In this document: in pieces, positions 46,658 through 58,419 of the stretch | Layout: each line of letters opens with the position of its first letter | Numbering within the stretch: position 1 is the stretch's first letter | Origin: Rutstroemia sp. NJR-2017a BVV2 | Taxonomy: Eukaryota; Ascomycota; Leotiomycetes; Helotiales; Rutstroemiaceae | Assembly: GCA_002946415.1 (NCBI GenBank) | Contig: NJPS01000057.1 | Location: 1-64,000 of the forward strand | DNA: 64,000 nucleotides | Direction of reading: 5' to 3' | Notes under the pieces: generated by a model | The model's input: the letters and a program-made list of their open reading frames with translations, nothing else | What the model was told of the DNA's origin: nothing | Databases searched by the model: none | Made by a program: the position numbers and the translations under genes

Positions 46658-49600
46658 TCAAAGAAGTATAGCCATGATGGCCGCAAAGAGGGATCCAAAC
46701 ATAGCAGCAGCGTTCCACTTTAGAGCCGGCGCAGCACCGGTGAACAGGGCTGGCTCAGAGCTAGAAGTGGTGCTGCTTGATTGAGAGGCGCTGGGCGCAG
46801 CGGACGAAAATGAGGCGATACTGGTGGATAGAGAAACAGCTGCTAGAGACTGAGTCGAGCTAGGAGGTACAAAGATTGAGCTTAAGGTGCTGTTGATGCT
46901 TGATCCGCTAACAGATGTAGCATTGAAGCCTTGAGGATATGCGGGTGCAGCACTTGGCACGACAATACTGCTAGTCACTGGGGCGCTGCTTGATAGGAAG
47001 ACGTTGCTAGTTGCAAGAGAAGCACTTGGAAGAACCCCACCACTGGAAGCCTGCGAAGACAATCCAGAAGCAATGACCGAGGCACTTGGCAAGATAACAT
47101 TGCTAGTCGCGACCAGCGACGAAGATTCAGAAGGAAGCTCCAAGGATCCTAAGGCAGACGAACTAACAGTAATTGTAGGTTGAGCTACTATTGTCAAGGT
47201 AGATAGAATAGTAGAAGTCTGGCGTAGCGAGCTTGCGCAGGATGATTCACCGTTGGTGCATCTTTCCGAAAGAATAGTTGAGGTCACGTAAGAGGTTGAT
47301 GGAGCTCCAACATTTTGGCTGTTGATTGATGATGCTGTGGTAGTTTGAGAGTTGTAGATTCCCTCGGCACTTTGGGTGCTGATGACTGACACGGAAATTG
47401 ATGATGCACTTTGAGCACTTTGACTGTTCACAACCACGGGACCTGACGACTGAGACGCCGTGGGAGAGCTCTGGCTGTTGAAAGATCCTCCAAGAGCCGA
47501 TGAGAGCTCTGTTGAGCTTCCAGTAGGAGTAGTTGAGGGGATTGAACTTTGGACAATAGCCTGGGAGGCTTGAGATGCCTCGCTTACCGGACAAACGGTG
47601 GTAGACGCAACAAGAGTCTCCGTTGTCACAAATGTAGATTTTGCGGAGGCGGGGCAGTTGGTAATACTAGAAGGACAAGCGGTAATGGTGAATGTGCGAG
47701 TGGTTAGGACAGTCGAGGTAGTATACTGAACGCCGCTGCTCTGAGGAGAAATACCTTCACCGCTTGAACCATTCTTACCGGTGCTTACCGGCGAGTTTGT
47801 AGGGATTGCTTGAGAAGCCCCAGTCGCCTCAGTCACAGGGCAAATCGTGGTTGACAAGACTAGAGTCTCGGTAGTCAAAAATATTGTCTGAGATCGAGCT
47901 GGACAATTGCTGACGCTTTGCGGGCAGGCGGTGACTGTGGCTGTTCGCGTGGAGAACACTGTTGATGTTGTATATTCGATTTCGGAGGAAAGGGTACTTT
48001 GCATCGAGGGACTACCCTGTGCCGAGAGAGTGCTCTGTATTGGGACGGTACTCTGTGATGAGACGGTGCCGCCAATCGGTTGCGGCGTTGAGGTAGCCTG
48101 AACTTCAGTTACCGGGCAGATCGTAGTTGAGACAACTAATGTTTCAGTTGTCAAGAACGTTGTCTGGGATCTAACAGGACAATTGGTGACACTCTCAGGG
48201 CAGGCTGTAATAATAGAGGTCCGAGTCGAGAACACTGTAGATGTAGTCAAGCTGATATCTTGTGGGCTACCGCTCGTGGTTGGTTGAGGCAGCTCGGTAA
48301 CTGGGCAAACAGTAGTAGAAAGGACCAAGGTCTCGGTGGTCAAGAAAGTTGTCTGCGAGGAAGCAGGACAGTTGGTGACGCTTGATGGACAGGCTGTGAC
48401 TGTGGAAGTACGGGTCGTTAAAATAGTCGATGTTGTCAACTCAGGAGCCGAGGAGCTGCCTGGAATCTGAGATTCTGGAGCCGATGAAGAAGGAGCTTGA
48501 GTAGAAACGACATTTGAACTTTGGACTTCAGAGCTAGATACCACAACTGATGAAGGCAGGCTCGAGGAAACAGATGAAATAATCGAAGGGGTAGTGATAA
48601 TAACGTTCGATGACCCCGCTGCGCTGGAGGAACTCTCAGGAAGAGGCATGGTACCTGGAATTTCGGTAGAAATTGATGGCAAGGAGGTTATTGTTGACGA
48701 GGAGGCCGCGGCGGAGCCTGATAAAACCTCAGAGCTCTCGGGCAGAGGTGTAGTCGCTGGAATTTCGGTAGAAATTGATAGCAAGGAGGTGATCGTCGAC
48801 GAAGAGGCTGCGCTGGAGCCCGATAAGACCTCGGAACTTTCAGGAGGAGGCGTAGTCGCTGGAATTTCAGTGGAAATTGATGGCAAGGAGGTTATCGTCG
48901 ACGAGGAGGCCGCGGCAGAGCCCTCGGAGCTGAGACTTGATGTTGGGACACTGCTAGAGATGACTGGGATCGACGTTTCCGTTGGAACACTGCTCGAGAT
49001 CGTTGAAAATGATGTCTGCGGGGCAATAGTGAAGATCTGTGTACTACTAGTACACGAACTAGTCGAATCCATATGGAAGTTGTCGAACTCAAGATAAGTA
49101 CCAGACGGGGGAGATAAACAAATGGCAGAAATTTCAAGGAGATGTTCGCCGTCCGTAGTGGGAGTGTATGTAGTTGAGAACGTCGTCCAATCCATCCCCG
49201 ATGTTCCAGATGAGCCAGGCTGACCATTTAAGGAGCCATATGCATCCATATACCAGTAAAGGAAGCATGTAATACGGGCACCTGGGGTAGCAATAACACG
49301 CCATTCTGATGAGACACCAAGTTGTTAGCAGTTGCCTCCATAGGCTTGATAATACGGAGCCAAGGTCGAATATGGAAGGGAATCATGAAGATAAAACCTC
49401 AGAAAGATCTCTGAAATTGCATATATGATGATAAATGAATAGAAGTGTGTTTACCTAATGACGCAGTGTACGTCCTGCCTGCCTGGAAACCGTCGACATT
49501 TTGATAGAACATGACATTACTCGAAGATCCTTTCCTACGGTATCAGTGCATTAGTTTTGTCCCAGGAAATGTATAGAGTGTGCGATTTGCATGGCTCCTT

Positions 49601-50732
49601 ACAAGTAGTTATTGCCATCTGGCGCATCGCCGCTTATGACGGACCCAGAAGTGCCAGAAGCATATCCCCAACCATTAAATCCATCCTCAAACGAGGGATT
49701 TTGGATCAAGTTCGGAACGGCAGTGGCGCAGCTAATAGTAATAGACGTGGATAGCACTTCGGAACTGATACCGCTGGTTTGAACGCTGCTTGTAGGAAGG
49801 CTAGCGGAGACGCTGGGGAATGACGTCTCAACAGACGATGAACCTGGGGCCGAGCTACCGGGACTGGTTGAGGTAGGTTCTGGTGAGGGCTGGGGCACAG
49901 GCAGCTCTGGGGTGGGTTCCGACGAAGGTACTGCCGACGATGCTGATGCGGAAGGTTCTTGAGACGAAGATGAAGCAGCTGCCGACGATGCTGATGCGGA
50001 AGATTCTTGAGACGAGGATGAAGCAGTCGCCGATGAGGGTTCGGCAGACAGCGAAGAAGATTGGGACGAAGACGGTGCTGCAGAAAGAGACTCTGGTGAA
50101 GAAGGAGACGCAGAAGGCGAAGAACTTGGTAAAGAGGATGTCGTAATAGTAGACTCGTACACCGAAGTGATCTGGGTAGTAATTACTTCTGTCACATATT
50201 GCGTCTGACCACCCGTGATAGTTCCCACACAAGGATTTGTAGTATACAAACCGACGGCAGCCCACCCATCGGCAGAAACTGTGTAAGCTGCAGTAGGGGT
50301 TGCATAGACGACACATCTTTTGCTCGCGCTGTTTACTGCGAATCCTTGGCATTGAGCGGGAAGTCTAGAACACAGCGTTGCACATCCATCAAAGTCATAG
50401 CCTACTGCTAGAACTGACCTGCCAGCCCCGGCGAATGACACATTGTCACAATAGGCCTGCGTGTACACGCTGCCTATTGACCAAACGCTGTTCTGGCATC
50501 CGCCGGTAGGAGCAGCAGACCCTACGGAGCAAGTAGTATAAATCGAAGGCGCCATAGTTGTAATGATATTTGTAATTGTACTGTCATATGTCGATGTGAC
50601 AGTCACCACCGACTGACTGATTCCAGCTGAGGGACATGGTGTCTGCGTTGAGGCAATCGTCACCGGTGTTATTGCCAGTCCTGAATGTATCAAACCAGCG
50701 AGGAGAAGTCCTCGGGCCATGGATGGACCCAT
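46658..50732 (-). CDS. Large Ser/Thr-rich GPI-type cell-surface protein (adhesin-like) with PAN-like and carbohydrate-binding-like domains
   Basis: Three exons, 50732-49603, 49534-49455 and 49305-46658, give 1,285 residues; a second ATG four codons in may be the true start. Order: signal peptide (MARGLLLAGLIHSGLA). Cys-rich PAN/apple-like region at about residues 70-170 (YDFDGCATLCSRLPAQCQGF). Ser/Pro/Glu-rich stalk. A jelly-roll carbohydrate-binding-like domain (NLIQNPSFEDGFNGWG...GFQAGRTYTASLEWRV...YLEFDNFHMDS) spread over both introns. Ser/Thr repeats (SSTITSLPSISTEIP three times). Then four repeats of a Cys-containing unit (TTSTVLTTRT...ITACPSS...NCPAS...TFVTTETLV...TTVCPV). A hydrophobic C-terminus (AAMFGSLFAAIMAILL) fits a GPI-anchor signal. 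Such proteins are heavily O-glycosylated wall glycoproteins for adhesion. Repeat number may vary between strains. Antisense frames over it are composition shadows. Confidence 0.85.
46850..48990 (-). repeat. Internal coding repeats of the adhesin-like gene
   Basis: Four long units containing ITACP...NCP...TTETL...CPV at about 47580-48430, and three shorter Ser/Thr/Pro units at about 48600-48920, all in frame. They are diverged, not identical. Confidence 0.8.
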
Positions 50733-52377
50733 TGCTGGGGGTTAGAAGGAATGAACGAAAGAGGAAACCAGAAAACAAAAAGGCAAAATTACGACGAGTG
50801 CCGCGCGAGAGGACCAAAAGAATGGACTTGAAGAAAGGATCTTCGCTTTTCTGTACATTGCGAGAAAGCGGGAGAACTTCCATGTATAATAGATCCTCGA
50901 AGAAAATTCCCCAGGATCCATGTCGATCCGATTCCAGCTGAGTACTTACTTGTTCCGACATTAGCTACAATGCTAGACCCAGGAAGGAAGAAAATCAATA
51001 GTATTATGGGGCCTTTTGATTCGCTCAAGGTCCTCCATCGCATCCAGCCGGGTTCACCGATCGTATCTCGCAAAAAAGAAGCTTCACTTTTGTGTGTTGT
51101 GCAAAGGATGGGGAAATGTCATGACAATTGACATTTGGATATCTGAGCGTCGGGAAAGAGAAAGAGCGGCTGAGGTCTGTCTCCACCCGTCGCTTCTTTT
51201 GGGCAAAACATAGCGAATTAAGATTAACGAACCGAGTCTAGACCGACGGACAATTTCGAGAGCGACCTAAACAACGCTATGATGAACCTACAGAGTAAGG
51301 TTGTACTCCGTAGTCAAGTAGGCGATTGGCGAGGAAAGGGTCTTTGCACTTGTACCTGAATGAAAAGACCCCGGTGGCTCGTGCGTATTTTCGCACATGG
51401 CGAGGGTCGTCTCCGCATTCAGGGTTCGATCTTCGGAGATTCTAGATTTCCACGTGAGTCAAACGAATACTTCGTAGTACGATGTAACGCCTGGGTTGTT
51501 CTCCGTGAGTCGGTGTATTTGTCTCACAGATATCTACATCGTACAGAGTATCCCTCACGTTCCCAAGCAACCTGGTCTCGGGTGTGGCTCTTTTGCTGTC
51601 TTTCATGTGATATGCTCGCTCGACCTTTAAGGATTTTCAGAAGCTCGGAACCTTTCTCCATAGCAAAGATGATGTATATTTTCTAGATATATCTGACCTT
51701 AGTCGTGGCTGCCTTCTTTAGTTTACTCCGGCCTTGCAGTACAAAACCTAGTACGCTATCACATGATATACACTGGGCAGTATTGGTGTATCGAACATAA
51801 CCGCGGCGACAAGCTTTACTCACCCCCGGACTTTAAATGTCTCCTCCAAGTTGAGTGTTCCAGGAGAAGCTTTTTCATTGAATTTAGGATATTGTGTTTA
51901 TGTCGACTTCACGGCAGGAATAGCACGTGATATGCCACTCTTTGACGCTTCCACCATATCACGTGCTGATAGCCGATATCAACCCCGCGTTGTCACTTCC
52001 AACAGTTCCTCCAGGTGCTTCCAACATGGCTCTTTCTCCCTCCAATGTCTAAATCGAGTACACACAATCGGAAAGGATTACCTCCCGGATATCCGCCCTA
52101 CTTCCTTACCATCACTCTAGAATTGATGGCAGAGCACTTCCAGAGCCCGAATTCTGACGTCAAGTAAGCACGCAAGATGACAACGCAAACATTCTTACTT
52201 GCACTCAAGGTATTACGGGTATAAATATTATTCCTTCTTTCTTGCAAGTATCGTGCTACCTAAAGGAAGGTCCTCTTATTGTTGCTCTTTACATTACTAT
52301 TGTCACCTTATTCACTGCTTATCACAATCATCCAACCCTACCATACCTACATGCCTATATACTTACCACCGCCCAGC
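50733..52377. other. Long divergent intergenic region
   Basis: Sits between the adhesin-like gene (minus) and the MBL-fold gene (plus), so it holds both promoters. Long upstream regions are common for surface-protein genes. No gene recognised. Confidence 0.45.
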
Positions 52378-53493
52378 ATGTCCAAACCTGCACCCAACCT
52401 ACACATACCCCCCTCCCCCTCCACCGTGCGAGTGCAAATAATCAACACCACCACCCAGCTCACCGCGATCCCCTTCGGACTTTTCGTCCAACCCAAAATT
52501 CCCACGCACACGCACCTGACATGCCCCTCCTACTCCTTCCTCATCACCCACCCCACGTCTCCTCAAAAATCCGTTCTCTTCGATCTCGGCGTGCGCCCCG
52601 ATTGGCAAAACCTCCCTCCTAGCATCGTTGACCCCATGAAAGCCAACAACTGGGGCATCTCTGCCGAAAAAGATGTGCCGACCATCCTCTCCGAGCAGGA
52701 CATCCCGCTCTCCTCCATCAGCGCCGTCATCTGGTCGCACCATCATTTCGACCATACTGGGAACCCCGCGCTGTTCCCACCCAGCACGGCGCTAGTTGTC
52801 GGTCCTGGCTTCAAGTCCGCTTATCTGCCAGGCTACCCCGCGAACCAGAAATCCCCCATTCTCGAATCCGACTATGCGGGCCGCGAGCTGCGGGAGATTG
52901 AGTTCGACCAGCAGCTGAAGATCGGCCGCTTCAACGCACATGATTATTTTGGGGATGGTTCCTTTTATTTGCTGGATGCGCCGGGCCATACAGTGGGGCA
53001 TTTGTGTGCGTTGGCGAGGATATCTACCGCTGAGGAGGCGGGTGGAAAGGGGAATGGGGATCGATACATATTCATGAGCGGCGACGCATGCCACCACGGG
53101 GGACAATTTCGGCCCTCTCCCTACCACCCACTGCCCGAAGAAATCACGCCCAATCCTCTACACCCTAACCACCCTCACCCATGTCCGGGTGCGGTATTCG
53201 AGAAGCTGCTCCGCGACGGCGATCGAACGCGGCCGTTCTACGAGGTGGCGAAACCAGAAAACGGGAGTGTTGCCAACGATGCGGCAGAGGCGCAGGAGAC
53301 AATTGAGAAGATGATAGAGGTGGATGCTAGCGATGAGGTGTTGGTTATTATGGCGCATGACGATACGTTGTTGGAGATTGTGGATTTCTTTCCAAAGGAG
53401 GTGGATGCCGGGAAGATTGAGGAGTGGGGCGAGAAGGGGAGATGGTTGTTTTTGAAGGATTTCGTAGGTGCTTTGGATAAGGGGAAAGAGTGA
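52378..53493 (+). CDS. MBL-fold metallohydrolase (lactonase-like)
   Basis: Intronless, 371 residues from ATG 52378; in-frame ATGs at 52279 and 52351 exist, but the protein-like sequence begins with MSKPAPNLH. The zinc-binding signature HxHxDH is complete as HHHFDH at residues 121-126, and the later metal ligands are in APGHTVGH and SGDACHHGGQF. The substrate side is like quorum-quenching N-acyl-homoserine lactonases and the fungal lactam/lactone hydrolases of detoxification loci. The enzyme probably hydrolyses a small ester, lactone or lactam. There is no signal peptide, so it is likely cytosolic. Third-position GC is high compared with the neighbouring duplicated genes. Substrate is inferred only from family resemblance. 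Confidence 0.85.
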   Translation: MSKPAPNLHIPPSPSTVRVQIINTTTQLTAIPFGLFVQPKIPTHTHLTCPSYSFLITHPTSPQKSVLFDLGVRPDWQNLPPSIVDPMKANNWGISAEKDVPTILSEQDIPLSSISAVIWSHHHFDHTGNPALFPPSTALVVGPGFKSAYLPGYPANQKSPILESDYAGRELREIEFDQQLKIGRFNAHDYFGDGSFYLLDAPGHTVGHLCALARISTAEEAGGKGNGDRYIFMSGDACHHGGQFRPSPYHPLPEEITPNPLHPNHPHPCPGAVFEKLLRDGDRTRPFYEVAKPENGSVANDAAEAQETIEKMIEVDASDEVLVIMAHDDTLLEIVDFFPKEVDAGKIEEWGEKGRWLFLKDFVGALDKGKE

Positions 53494-54233
53494 GGAGTGG
53501 TGGTGTATGGGAGGGGAGGGGTCAGCAAAGATGACGGATGATGTCTGTTGTGCTTGGTAGTGACTAGCTCATTTCAAAGACCTTGTGAAGCAAAGAGAAA
53601 TGATAGTCTGATGATATGCAACTTTTGATTCAAGTGAGAAGTGCATCATACCAAGGTAGGCCCCAAACAAGACTTGCGATGGCCTAACATGCTAGGGGAA
53701 GTTCCTGAGAGCTGCACTCCGCCATAGCCTTCCACTCCCTCTGGGAACAGCACTGTTCCGTAAGCCATACTTCCCAAGCACTTTCTTCAGATCGAGCTTC
53801 TTGTCTACATGCACAAGTGTGAGATCTCAACGAAACTGGGCCTGACTTGCAAATCCTTCCGGACATCTCGTGAATTTGGTGGTCACGACTCACCGCAATG
53901 CAGAATGGCACTGGCGGCTTGTCAATCAACGGTACAGAACTCACAACTTCAACCACAGCATGCTAGAGACTAGTTCTGCATGGTCTCACTTTCTTCACGC
54001 TTTTGCTTTGGAAATTGAAGAATTATGGTTCTACGATTTTCACGGAATGGGGAAGTCTGCAAAGTCTGTCTGAAAACCCTGGGTTTGTGGCGATGGGTTG
54101 AGAATGCGATGCAGGGTCTAGTGTTTTAAAAATAAATCAGAATTAATGGGCATTACTTCACGGTTGAAACAGAAGAGCTGAATTAAGCATCATGAATTGG
54201 AAAAAGCTTGGTACTATATACAGGTGTGATATT
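53494..54233. other. Intergenic region
   Basis: Short overlapping frames on both strands (53684-53956 minus, 53870-54073 plus) do not resemble a protein I know. Confidence 0.4.
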
Positions 54234-54372
54234 ATCATGGCTCTCATTGAGGAAGCGGTTATCATGGCTCCTCATGGAGGTAGCGGCTTTTATAGCTCCT
54301 CATATAGGTAGCGGTTTCCATAGCTCCTCATGGAGGTAGCGGCTTTCATGGCTCTTCATCGAGGAAGCGGTG
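54234..54372. repeat. 28-bp tandem repeat, five copies
   Basis: Unit close to ATCATGGCTCCTCATGGAGG plus TAGCGGTT, repeated five times with a few substitutions. Each unit contains a small inverted repeat (CTCATGGAG). Not in an open frame that looks coding. Confidence 0.85.
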
Positions 54373-54659
54373 ATCATACCGGCTGAAATATGCCGACAGA
54401 AAAAGTCATAAGAGTAATCGGTGCGAAACTTGGAAAACAAACACTCCATCATCGAACAAGGACCGAAACTTCAAAGAGACCTAGTTCAGAGCCAAAGTAT
54501 TGTTGTTCCCCGCATCTGCCTGGCGCTCCCATCCAACTTAACAGATTGTCACAACGTGTCCCAGCCAGTCGCCGTGCCTAAGCGTGAACAGAATGCGCGG
54601 TACGTTCAGTTGTGACCATCGACCGATTGGGCTTTGCTTCTTTGGCTGGTCTTTCCACC

Positions 54660-54955
54660 TTCGAAACTGCTGATTGTTGGCTTCTAAGACCGGCTGACTA
54701 TCCAGGATAGGTTGATTGTCCAGGATGGACTGAGCCTTAAGGAAGAGCTGAATTTTCAAAATAGGTTGACGCTCAAGGCTGGGTTAAGTGCGTAAGACGG
54801 GTGGAACGCCTAGCGAAGTTTGAATATTGTGAGTGGGCTGAATGTTTATAATTTGTTGAACGGTTGTGATGGGTTGAATGCCACAGAATGTGCATGATGG
54901 GTTGGGTGCTCAGGATGGCTTGAATGTCTAGAACCGGTTGAGTCTCAAGGACGAG
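54660..54955. repeat. 18-bp minisatellite, locus 2
   Basis: About a dozen minus-strand units of CAACCnATCCTGGACAnT-type, mostly 18 nt, several with indels that change frame. In-frame stretches code for Gln-Pro-Ile/Val-Leu-Asp/Glu-x. It shares its unit with the array at 46198-46315. Confidence 0.75.
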
Positions 54956-55397
54956 TCGGGTCTCGACAATGACTCTTCTCGGCTCTAGATACACCTCGCC
55001 AGTGGTGGCTTTCGGACACGCATCAGACTTAGAAGGTTAATTTAATCACAGAAATTAATGAACGCGCTGATCGCTTACATTGACGGTAGTCCACCTCGTT
55101 GGCCACCCCACATTGAGCACACATTCTCTCCTGCGCAGCTCTTTTCCCCCATATCCAATCTTGGTGTGTGCAGTTGTCTTGAAGGTTCTAAATTGCTCCG
55201 TGATGTATTTATGATATCTTTTGTCTGGTTCTGAAATGCTGTTAGTGGATGGCATGATCTTGGAGGTCTAGTTTAATCACCGAATATTCATCGTTAATCT
55301 CCTCATTTAACAGATCTGACACTCCAGGCATTTCGAATCGGTGTTCAAGAGTCTTGCCGGATTCTCTAAAGGCTTCGTGATAGGCCGGCGAACTCAT
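54773..55397 (-). pseudogene. Decayed repeat-containing gene of unknown function
   Basis: Minus-strand pieces that look like exons: 55397-55281 (MSSPAYHEAFRESG, ending before a GTGATT donor), a 50-nt intron-like segment with CACTAACAG and TTTCAG, then 55230-55079 (KRYHKYITEQF, GYGGKELRRRECVLNVGW), a GT-AG intron, and 55027-54773 (SDACPKATTGEVYLEPRRV, LVLETQPVLDIQ) running into the 18-bp minisatellite. Exons two and three share a frame, but the first joins them out of frame, which suggests decay. Starting at ATG 55255 instead gives an intact two-exon 143-residue protein. Family not recognised. The hexapeptide array is the C-terminal part. Confidence 0.4.
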
Positions 55398-55797
55398 CTT
55401 GAAGATCTCATATTCGTAGAATTAACAGATAAATTTTGCTCCAAGGTACGAGCAAAAAGGTAGATGAGAAGAAGAGAAACGATTGAAAGGTTGAAATGCA
55501 GAAATCAACGCAGTCATCATGGAAAAGGATTGAAGTGAGGGAAAGAAATTTGAAAAGATCGTGGTGTGGTCAGGAAAAGGCGCCAAAGTCGAAGTAAGTT
55601 GTCGCTGTTACCTAGGCCAACAAGGTTGAGATACAACAAAATTATTTAGGAAAGTTTGGTTGTTGAGTGCGAGGTCGCCACTAAACGAGCCCTGACTTGG
55701 GAGATGGATATTCAAAATATCCATATTAGACGAGACAGTGAATGGGAGAAATGATAGGTAACAATTGGCTACCTAATTTCTAAGTCGATTCACTTTT
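55398..55797. other. Intergenic region
   Basis: 5' flank shared by the decayed minus-strand gene and the small plus-strand gene. Nothing else recognised. Confidence 0.4.
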
Positions 55798-56211
55798 TTG
55801 CTCACCTTAAACCTATCAAACTCAACCATAGAATTCTCAGATTTACCGCTGTCAAAAAGTCTTTCTTCAAACCAATCTCCTATGGCTGAAAGAGAGCGAG
55901 ATACAATGGCAAATAAGGCCGGGAAGCTAATGAAGGCGTTGGCAATGACTCGGCATGGCAGACCAAAGCGTGTGACGATTATGATGTTTCTGGACCCAAT
56001 CTTGCTTTGCAGAAAGAACTGCTATGCAATCTCCCAGCAAAGTAAGTGATGGATCACCTGCGGGAGTCACTTACTAACCGTATAGACTTCTCTCTTAGAA
56101 CGCCCACGTTTCTCAAAGCAACAATGAAGATGTTGGCAAGATTTTCTCCGAACCAAATTTCTATTCATGCCTGCTGCATGCGGTGTGGATTCTGTTGCTA
56201 CCGCCGGGAGT
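55798..56211 (+). CDS. Small hypothetical two-exon gene
   Basis: The first frame (55798 or ATG 55882 to 56040) ends at a good donor (CAGCAAA|GTAAGTG), followed by a near-ideal fungal branch site (TTACTAAC) and acceptor (GTATAG|ACTTC). The splice keeps frame and adds NFSLRTPTFLKATMKMLARF and a Cys-rich end (HACCMRCGFCCYRRE). The result is about 111 residues from 55798 or 83 from 55882, basic and Met-rich, with no family I recognise. The intron signals are the main support. It could be a gene fragment. Downstream plus-strand sequence (LPPNGWNLSGNKLPAEYKPN at about 56376-56435) also looks coding, but I could not connect it. Confidence 0.3.
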
Positions 56212-57352
56212 GATATTTTTCATAGAATCTAAGAATTCCGGGGAAAAGAAATAAAACTGGTTGACCGAAGGGAGAAAGATCGAAGATTATATGGACAGGA
56301 CTTCGGTCAGGACGATTTTCATCTTCGTGCACAGGAAGAATGAAGTTGAGTATGTTCGTCTGCTCTTCATATTTGCCGCCGAATGGATGGAACCTTAGTG
56401 GCAACAAGCTCCCCGCGGAGTATAAACCTAACGACCCGAACATCTTCATTCCCTAACCTGGAGCCCTCATCGGAGCACAGCATAGAGGCCGGGACTTCTC
56501 AGAGATGGAATAACGGTCGAGGTAGAACAGGGCGATGTCCGAGTACTTTATGAACATTTGCCAAGAAGATTGTCGATTCTGCACCAGACTCTTTATTCAC
56601 GCAGACAAGCTTTCAATCTCCGAACGGGCGCTACAGTAAGTTAAGTAATACCCATGCAGCTTGAATAATTTCTACCCTATCCATCAGCAGGGTTAGGCAA
56701 CACCACCACTCCTAGCGACGAGACTAGCAGAAAGTTCGCGGTTTCTAAGGGGAATCAGCCAGCCAGAGATTCAGAGCCGAATCAGTCGATCGACACAACT
56801 GGACGTACTGTACTGCGCATGGTAGTGACAATGGTATTGAACATGAAGATGAGGCACTGCGACATGCCGAGGCACATTTTGTTAAGCAGGTGGAGGATGT
56901 GAGGCGCCGGTGATGTGCACGTAACAGCAAGACTCTGGCTCTAAATTAGGTGTCAGTTAAGTTTGGGTTTTGATGATTGTCAGTTATAATGTCTTTGCTT
57001 TCCAAGTCTCACAAGATTTTCTCTCGTGATCTCTGCCGTCGGTATATATTAACTGTGACGATTATGTTCCCTGAGTCCTGGTGAAAGGGCAAGATATTTG
57101 TTCCAACTAACCTTAGCCATTATCAACTAGAGAGCTAACTACAGGAGACACAGCTGGGCCTTACATAGACCGAAGTCCTGAGCGTAGTACTAAGCAGTCA
57201 CGCGTAGCCCATTGAGTGTTGGCAGTTGATATGCACATGTGGTGCGATTCGCGGGATAAAATGGCCTAATCGTCACATTGCGAGATATGTTTTCTTAGGT
57301 ACTTTCTTCTACTGCTACCCCGATCTCACCGCAATTCAATTGATAATTGGAC
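56212..57352. other. Intergenic region with possible gene fragments
   Basis: Contains a coding-like plus-strand piece at about 56340-56455 that ends in TAA and another piece after it. No complete gene could be assembled. Confidence 0.35.
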
Positions 57353-58419
57353 TTAGGGAGACGGATTGTACGCCTTGTAGACTTGCACTGCCCCCTCAAT
57401 ACTTTGGATAAGACCGAAAAAGAGAGTAATACCGATGGCAACCCAAAGTGCGTACCATTGACTCCCTTCTCGCCTATCATTCCACAACTGAGAGACCGTT
57501 TGAGGCTGGCATTCGTCGAATGCTCCCTTCAGTATAACGAGCCGGTCATGCCAAAACTTGTACTTCTCGATCTGACGATAATCGTCTCGGAGACGACCAC
57601 AGTCTAGCACTCCAAGGTCTAGTTCTTCTGGGCGGTCTTGCTTGTAGTACCATTTCTCGGTGTCCTTGTCACCTTGTGGGAAGAGGAGAGCTAAGGTCTG
57701 AAGCGTTTCCTCAATGAGACCGTCGGGGAACATGGCGTTTCTGGAATACACGGTCAGTTTTTCGGGGTCTAGTGTATCCACAGTGATGAGGCTTACTTCT
57801 GTTGGCATCGTAAGAATGAAGCGTGATGAAATATAGACACAGTTTTATTTTCAGATCTCAGACGAAGATGGTCGACCAAGTTTGTAGTCAATTCAACACG
57901 AAATCCAGTGACGCGATTCAGATTGCGTGCTGTGAACGGCGTGCTCAATTTTATACCGTCGTGGTTCAAAGAAATCTTGTCAGAAAAAATGTCTCTAACG
58001 AATTCTTGCAGCGAGCCATCAACCCAGATGAGGCGCCTACGGCCAGAAAACGCATTGCGAAGCTCTCCGATATCTAGCATTAAGATGAGCCGTACAGCAA
58101 GGTCGATTAATGCGTCACACATGTCATCCGAGTCTGTCTCCAACGGATTTTCGCCGTGATGATGTAAAGCCAGGTGTTGCTTAAGGTCCTGTCGAGGACT
58201 ACCATTTTGCAAGTGTGAGGCAATATCAAGAATGTGTTCATGGGTTTTGGCGTACGTTTGTCGACCTTGAGCGTAGAGCGCGATTCTGCATTGCTCTGTG
58301 TAGTATTCAAAGTATGGAGTCAGAGGCTCATACTTTGCTACGTCCCAGAGGCACTTAACAATTCGTTCTTGCGTGTCTGCAGAAATAGGGTACTCCAGTA
58401 AAGACCCCGTTAATTCCAT
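57353..58419 (-). CDS. Fungal protein of unknown function with C-terminal membrane segment
   Basis: Exons 58419-57797 and 57740-57353, joined by a 56-nt intron with a CTGAC branch site, give 336 residues. Most of the chain is helical and cytosolic in character. Near the C-terminus QWYALWVAIGITLFFGLIQS is one membrane helix, followed by IEGAVQVYKAYNPSP. This C-terminal WYALWVA...IQSIEGALQVYKAY pattern recurs, from memory, in many uncharacterised Pezizomycotina proteins. A stretch before it (ETLQTLALLFPQGD, KWYYKQD, LVILKGAFDECQPQTVSQLW) also belongs to that family. The N-terminus may be shorter than in its relatives. It lies head to head with the protease-HET-ankyrin gene, 686 nt apart, so the two could share a promoter. 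A membrane partner role is only a possibility. Confidence 0.75.

Noticed and set aside
48594..49097. 167-codon plus-strand ORF with repeats (VVAGISVEID)
   Set aside because: Antisense of the Ser/Thr repeats in the adhesin-like gene; the repeat-biased composition removes stops on both strands.
51360..51686. 108-codon plus-strand ORF in the adhesin/MBL promoter region
   Set aside because: No motif and no splice partners; probably random.
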